From assembly GCA_017380635.1 (NCBI GenBank), contig JAFODP010000016.1, positions 1-64,000 of the forward strand: DNA of 64,000 bases, written 5' to 3'. This DNA comes from Bacteroidales bacterium (GTDB taxonomy: Bacteria > Bacteroidota > Bacteroidia > Bacteroidales > UBA1402). How positions within the stretch are numbered: the stretch's first letter is position 1; every line of letters begins with the position of its first letter. A program made the position numbers and the translations under genes. Below, in pieces: positions 63,701 through 64,000 of this stretch. The notes beneath the pieces were generated by a model. The model was not told where the DNA came from and did not search any database. It worked only from the letters and a program-made list of their open reading frames with translations.

Positions 63701-64000
63701 GAATTCACCCACCTGATACACCTTGCCGTTCTTGGTATATTCAAAGGCCACCGCCAACACTTCGTCGGGATTCAAAGCCTGATTCAAACTGATGTAACCC
63801 AATGATTTATTAAGGCTATATTCGCTGGGCAACAACAGGCGGGCACTTTCCAGACGCTCGTAATCTTCGCCGATTTGCATACCATAATCTTCCAGCGGCG
63901 AGAGAACAGCCGTAGCCTCCCCTATCTGACGTGCAGCCGCATACTGGGCAAGCATTTCCGCATACAGACTATTGGCCTGATTCGAAGGATAAGGCTGTGA
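57761..64000 (-). CDS. sprA: SprA/Sov, type IX secretion outer-membrane translocon, N-terminus outside window
   Basis: The frame is open to the window edge (over 2070 residues, of about 2400-2500 in the family), so a few hundred N-terminal residues are missing. SprA (Sov in Porphyromonas) is the giant 36-strand barrel of the T9SS that exports proteins with a C-terminal signal. Recognised by size, the repeated cell-surface SprA domains (for example TFTGLAMEYAFSDHFVLGGT and the DAVNRKFASN-type lysine-rich insert near residue 1500) and the C-terminal strand FGVSLRFTLSR. It shows that the host has a type IX system; no cargo gene was found in the window. Confidence 0.93.
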   Translation of the reverse strand, partial: SQPYPSNQANSLYAEMLAQYAAARQIGEATAVLSPLEDYGMQIGEDYERLESARLLLPSEYSLNKSLGYISLNQALNPDEVLAVAFEYTKNGKVYQVGEFSTDGVESPQALFVKLLKGTNLEPASPTWDLMMKNIYALGTYNMPKEDFRLNITYQNDTVGTTLNYLSEGRLKNQILLRVFRLDRLNSQNEAYPDGLFDYVEGYTAQSSHGRIIFPVVEPFGSYLRTQMADDALAERYVFQELYDSTLTVVQQLTEKNKFRLEGEYRAANAAEISLGAMNVARGSVRVTAGGRLLTENVDYIVDYISGTVTITNNDILSSGANIQATCEDQGVYSMVRKTFTGLAMEYAFSDHFVLGGTLMHLSERPLTNKVDMNTEPLNNTLWGLHTAFDFESQALTNVLDMLPLVNVTQPSKLTMRAEFAQLVPGSNKQIDNTVYVDDFEAAKKSISLKDVTQWHLASTPYDPSGKFPEAAYSNDLRYGQNRSLLSWYYVDQIFTQSRSQTPDHIRSDEEQLSNHYVRAVNQKEIYPDKDLQYNQTGLLNIMNVVFYPKQRGPYNYDVNGMNSDGSLSHPEKRWGGMMRKVESNLTNFESNNVEYIEFWLMDPFVYDSTGLHQGGDLYFNLGDISEDVLKDGKKSFENGLPVDGDSMVIGYTKWGKISTKNVNVYAFDNTEGVRRIQDVGLDGLNDDEEAAYFADYVQAVSNRLDGITKSEMLDNPFSPLNDPSGDNYHHYRGTDYDRRKLPIIDRYKYFNGPHGNSQARVDTDESYETAASTLPDIEDINEDFTLSENERYYQYRVSLRHEDMEVGKNFINDKRVSQVKLKNGKTETISWYQFKIPISEYEKRVGNINGFNSIRFIRMYLTGFQDSVVLRMATLDLVRGDWRAYDKDLFTTILPESNATMEVSTVDLEENSSREPIHYILPPGVEREGDPSQPGVYEENEQSLALKIRNLSPGDARAVYKNTSLDFRQYDRLQMFVHGESMMDDPQPPVDYEMTLFVRMGSDYQNNYYEYEIPLRLSPHFVNNEYSIWPEENFLDVPLQLFTYIKQQRNLKQRNNYTQIYSEYDPENENHKVSIKGNPSISDVRTLMIGVRNNGTTVRSVEIWANEMRLKGFNDDGGWAAQSTAQLALSDLGNINFSGRYESDGFGGIEQRVSERRMDNYAAVNLAMSFNLGRLVPKENLLNLPLYYSISKQVNTPKYDPLNEDLLLSEVLAQAEDKAQRDSIKNYSQTLKDYRSFSLNNVKLNVKSKTPLPIDPANFSFNYSFNESFERDATTEYEITRNYQAGMSYGYSSPVKAFEPFAKSKAEWLKSPWLKTIKDFSLTYIPNSVAFSTNLNRYYYELQNRDLSSLASDVANMIPLTFSKNFMWNTDFNLNWNLTRNMKFNFTTNNSARVEETLNTPVNKELYPTEYQNWKDTVMTSLMALGTPMAYQQNMKYTWQIPFKNIPVLDFVTASFQYSSNYKWDRSAMIADVDMGNVIANQRSISFNPSLNLETLYNKSDYLKAVNRKFASNARSSQSKKPETFASKKKKAKNKESKLTLLPDTQTEFKHNLKNKRVEVHFVDAKGKEVDVKYKVLDENTLRIKSKDSLEVKIVVTPKPSLEEENWYKALQLTSRLLMSVRNIQVTYQENDNFNLPGFKPESGLFFGTENYQHAPGWHFASGLYDADEFLNSSIQKNWLVMSDSVVSPAVMTKTKSLKIKSSVQPIPGLKIDLSAQRNENDNRQVQYMIDGRPQTRAGSFSMSTVALRTALAPINAKKSYASKAFDEFVANREIIAARLESQYRQLQYPDQGFLRGSDYAGQAYDASNGGVNKNSADVLVPAFLAAYTGKSAHHSALDIFPTLLSLMPNWSLTYDGLSKLPAFKAHFKSFSLNHAYNCSYNVSSFGSYNTFVSAGQGDLGFVQDVLSGNPIPSAQFDIAGVSITESFSPLIGAKATLKNGMTLKAEVQTGRTLNLSVTGGQLVESGRQQYVLGASYKMVDFHPWGILADSKVKNDFSITADFSLKNSTALLRKIEEQYTQATSGNKTCTMEIMGDYVISKNLNFKIFYDLESSIPLVSSYPVTTQNFGVSLRFTLSR

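Overview
The window is chromosomal DNA from a member of the Bacteroidales (phylum Bacteroidota). The evidence is a large C-terminal part of SprA/Sov (type IX secretion translocon), a complete Bat/MoxR aerotolerance operon, DUF3078, DUF4465 and DUF2807 proteins, a eukaryote-type glycogen branching enzyme, bifunctional HisIE, an anaerobic 2-oxoacid:ferredoxin oxidoreductase, and repeated occurrence of the Bacteroidota -7 promoter box TAnnTTTG a short distance upstream of genes. Most of the window is ordinary, densely packed core genome. No rRNA, tRNA, CRISPR array or intact insertion sequence was seen.

Layout. 1-777: 3' part of ispE. 869-3667: vor/kor operon (delta, alpha, a 56-residue membrane protein, beta, gamma), convergent with sdaA. 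3646-6895 (minus): sdaA, a DUF3078 protein, and a DUF4465 lipoprotein preceded by a cobalamin riboswitch. 6979-7668: trmD. 7746-12844 (minus): pyrK-pyrD, a small lipoprotein and an AsmA-like protein. 12941-14878 (minus): DUF169 protein, ICMT-like membrane methyltransferase and an XRE regulator. 14.9-16.1 kb: a gene-poor, partly very AT-rich stretch ending in tandem repeats. 16.2-22.8 kb: KefB-type antiporter, YhcH/YiaL protein with glgB, holA, and a small HsdR-N nuclease-like protein. 22.8-32.0 kb (minus): moxR, DUF58, BatD-like, batA, batB, batC, batD, batE and a PAP2 phosphatase in one run, then a small helix-turn-helix protein. 32.1-33.4 kb: HU and a membrane-anchored HU/LysM protein.

33.5-36.57 kb is the one clearly accessory segment. 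A roughly 3-kb islet (a hypothetical gene, a broken BspA-like leucine-rich-repeat gene and a Fic/DUF4172 gene) lies between two 53-bp direct repeats. The right repeat is the true 3' end of ppdK; the left repeat is a displaced copy of it. This is the geometry of site-specific integration into a gene end, with the integrase now lost.

36.5-57 kb: ppdK, a DPM1-like glycosyltransferase with pyrC, mfd, thrS-infC-rpmI-rplT, a DUF2807 protein, and a seven-gene minus-strand run hisH-hisA-hisF-hisIE-ftsE-lysC-lysA that mixes histidine and lysine synthesis with a cell-division ABC ATPase, preceded by a CCA-adding-type nucleotidyltransferase. 56.9-64 kb: a lipoprotein and sprA, which runs off the window.

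The genes describe an anaerobe or microaerophile that uses ferredoxin-coupled 2-oxoacid oxidation, PPDK and serine deamination, makes pyrimidines, histidine and lysine, responds to cobalamin at a surface lipoprotein gene, stores glycogen, and exports proteins by the type IX system. I did not find a convincing multi-gene system of unknown type. The strongest leads are the ppdK islet with its Fic gene and palindromic operator, and the cobalamin-controlled DUF4465 lipoprotein.
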